Assembly: GCA_037623315.1 (NCBI GenBank)
Contig: JBBJJH010000007.1
Span: 93,733-157,732 of the forward strand
Length of the DNA: 64,000 nt
Direction: 5' to 3'
Origin: Halanaerobiaceae bacterium ANBcell28
GTDB lineage: Bacteria > Bacillota > Halanaerobiia > Halanaerobiales > DTU029
This document shows positions 63,956-64,000 of this stretch, in pieces. The notes under the pieces were generated by a model. It was not told where the DNA came from. It worked only from the letters and a program-made list of their open reading frames with translations, and ran no database searches. Each line of letters opens with the position of its first letter. Positions within the stretch are counted from its first letter, which is position 1. Made by a program: the position numbers and the translations under genes.

Positions 63956-64000
63956 TTCCTGTACCTCTTTCTAATTTGATAATAATAATAAGATTAAGGA

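Overview
The window is a chromosomal segment from a very AT-rich, strictly anaerobic, endospore-forming member of the Firmicutes. The evidence is the low-GC codon use, strong AAGGAGG-type ribosome binding sites, spoIVA, a SpoIID-domain protein, a SleB-type hydrolase, the YIEGIA cluster, an IspH-S1 fusion and a class III (oxygen-sensitive) ribonucleotide reductase. The gene set would fit Halanaerobiales-like or clostridial relatives, but the genus cannot be fixed from the sequence alone. About sixty protein genes and three tRNA genes are supported. There is no CRISPR array, no intact IS element and no prophage.

Layout. 1-5.8 kb: a 14-bp tandem repeat, serA, a PHP-family phosphatase, a GC-rich non-coding block, then a divergent SOS module (lexA | LysM division inhibitor + resolvase) with three LexA-box candidates. 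5.8-13.6 kb: two membrane proteins, an orphan trpB whose leader carries ordered UAG/GAG triplets and an attenuator, and a heterodimeric ABC exporter. 13.6-19.1 kb: hslO, a 23S rRNA uridine methyltransferase, a glutaredoxin, a Xer recombinase, and a Lys-fMet-Phe tRNA cluster. 19.2-22.4 kb: nrdD-nrdG-(52-aa glycyl-radical protein), behind tandem NrdR boxes. 22.4-33 kb: two LysM/M23 endopeptidases, trmL, a TPR-SpoIID protein, a MerR-like protein, nth, a 5'-nucleotidase-like HAD protein, a TGS-uridine-kinase-like protein and queG. 33-43.4 kb: a YmfF/YmfH-like M16 pair, UPF0182 membrane protein, a VWA protein, a degenerate RadC-like protein, an MTA/SAH deaminase and an unknown 420-aa protein. 43.5-60.6 kb: one long minus-strand series: cmk-plsC-ispH/rpsA | DUF1614-YIEGIA-capping protein-(144 aa)-DUF3189-DUF512 radical SAM-der-plsY-gpsA | spoIVA | HU | trkA, trkH, (97 aa), pgsA. 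60.8-64 kb: gyrA-type topoisomerase subunit and a SleB-like hydrolase, converging on a shared terminator.

The most interesting points are two. First, the class III ribonucleotide reductase is split. The 673-aa NrdD ends just after its zinc site and has no glycyl-radical motif; that motif (RVVGF...WNRGK) sits in a separate 52-aa gene behind nrdG, inside the same terminator-bounded operon. Second, the trpB leader has five UAG triplets at an exact 5-nt period, further UAG/GAG triplets, an overlapping 8-bp antiterminator pairing and an intrinsic terminator, which is the architecture of TRAP-type attenuation. Other points are a GC-rich non-coding block at 3.1-3.3 kb, a RadC-like protein without its metal-binding histidines, and an initiator tRNA with A29:U41 in place of the first of the three conserved G:C pairs.
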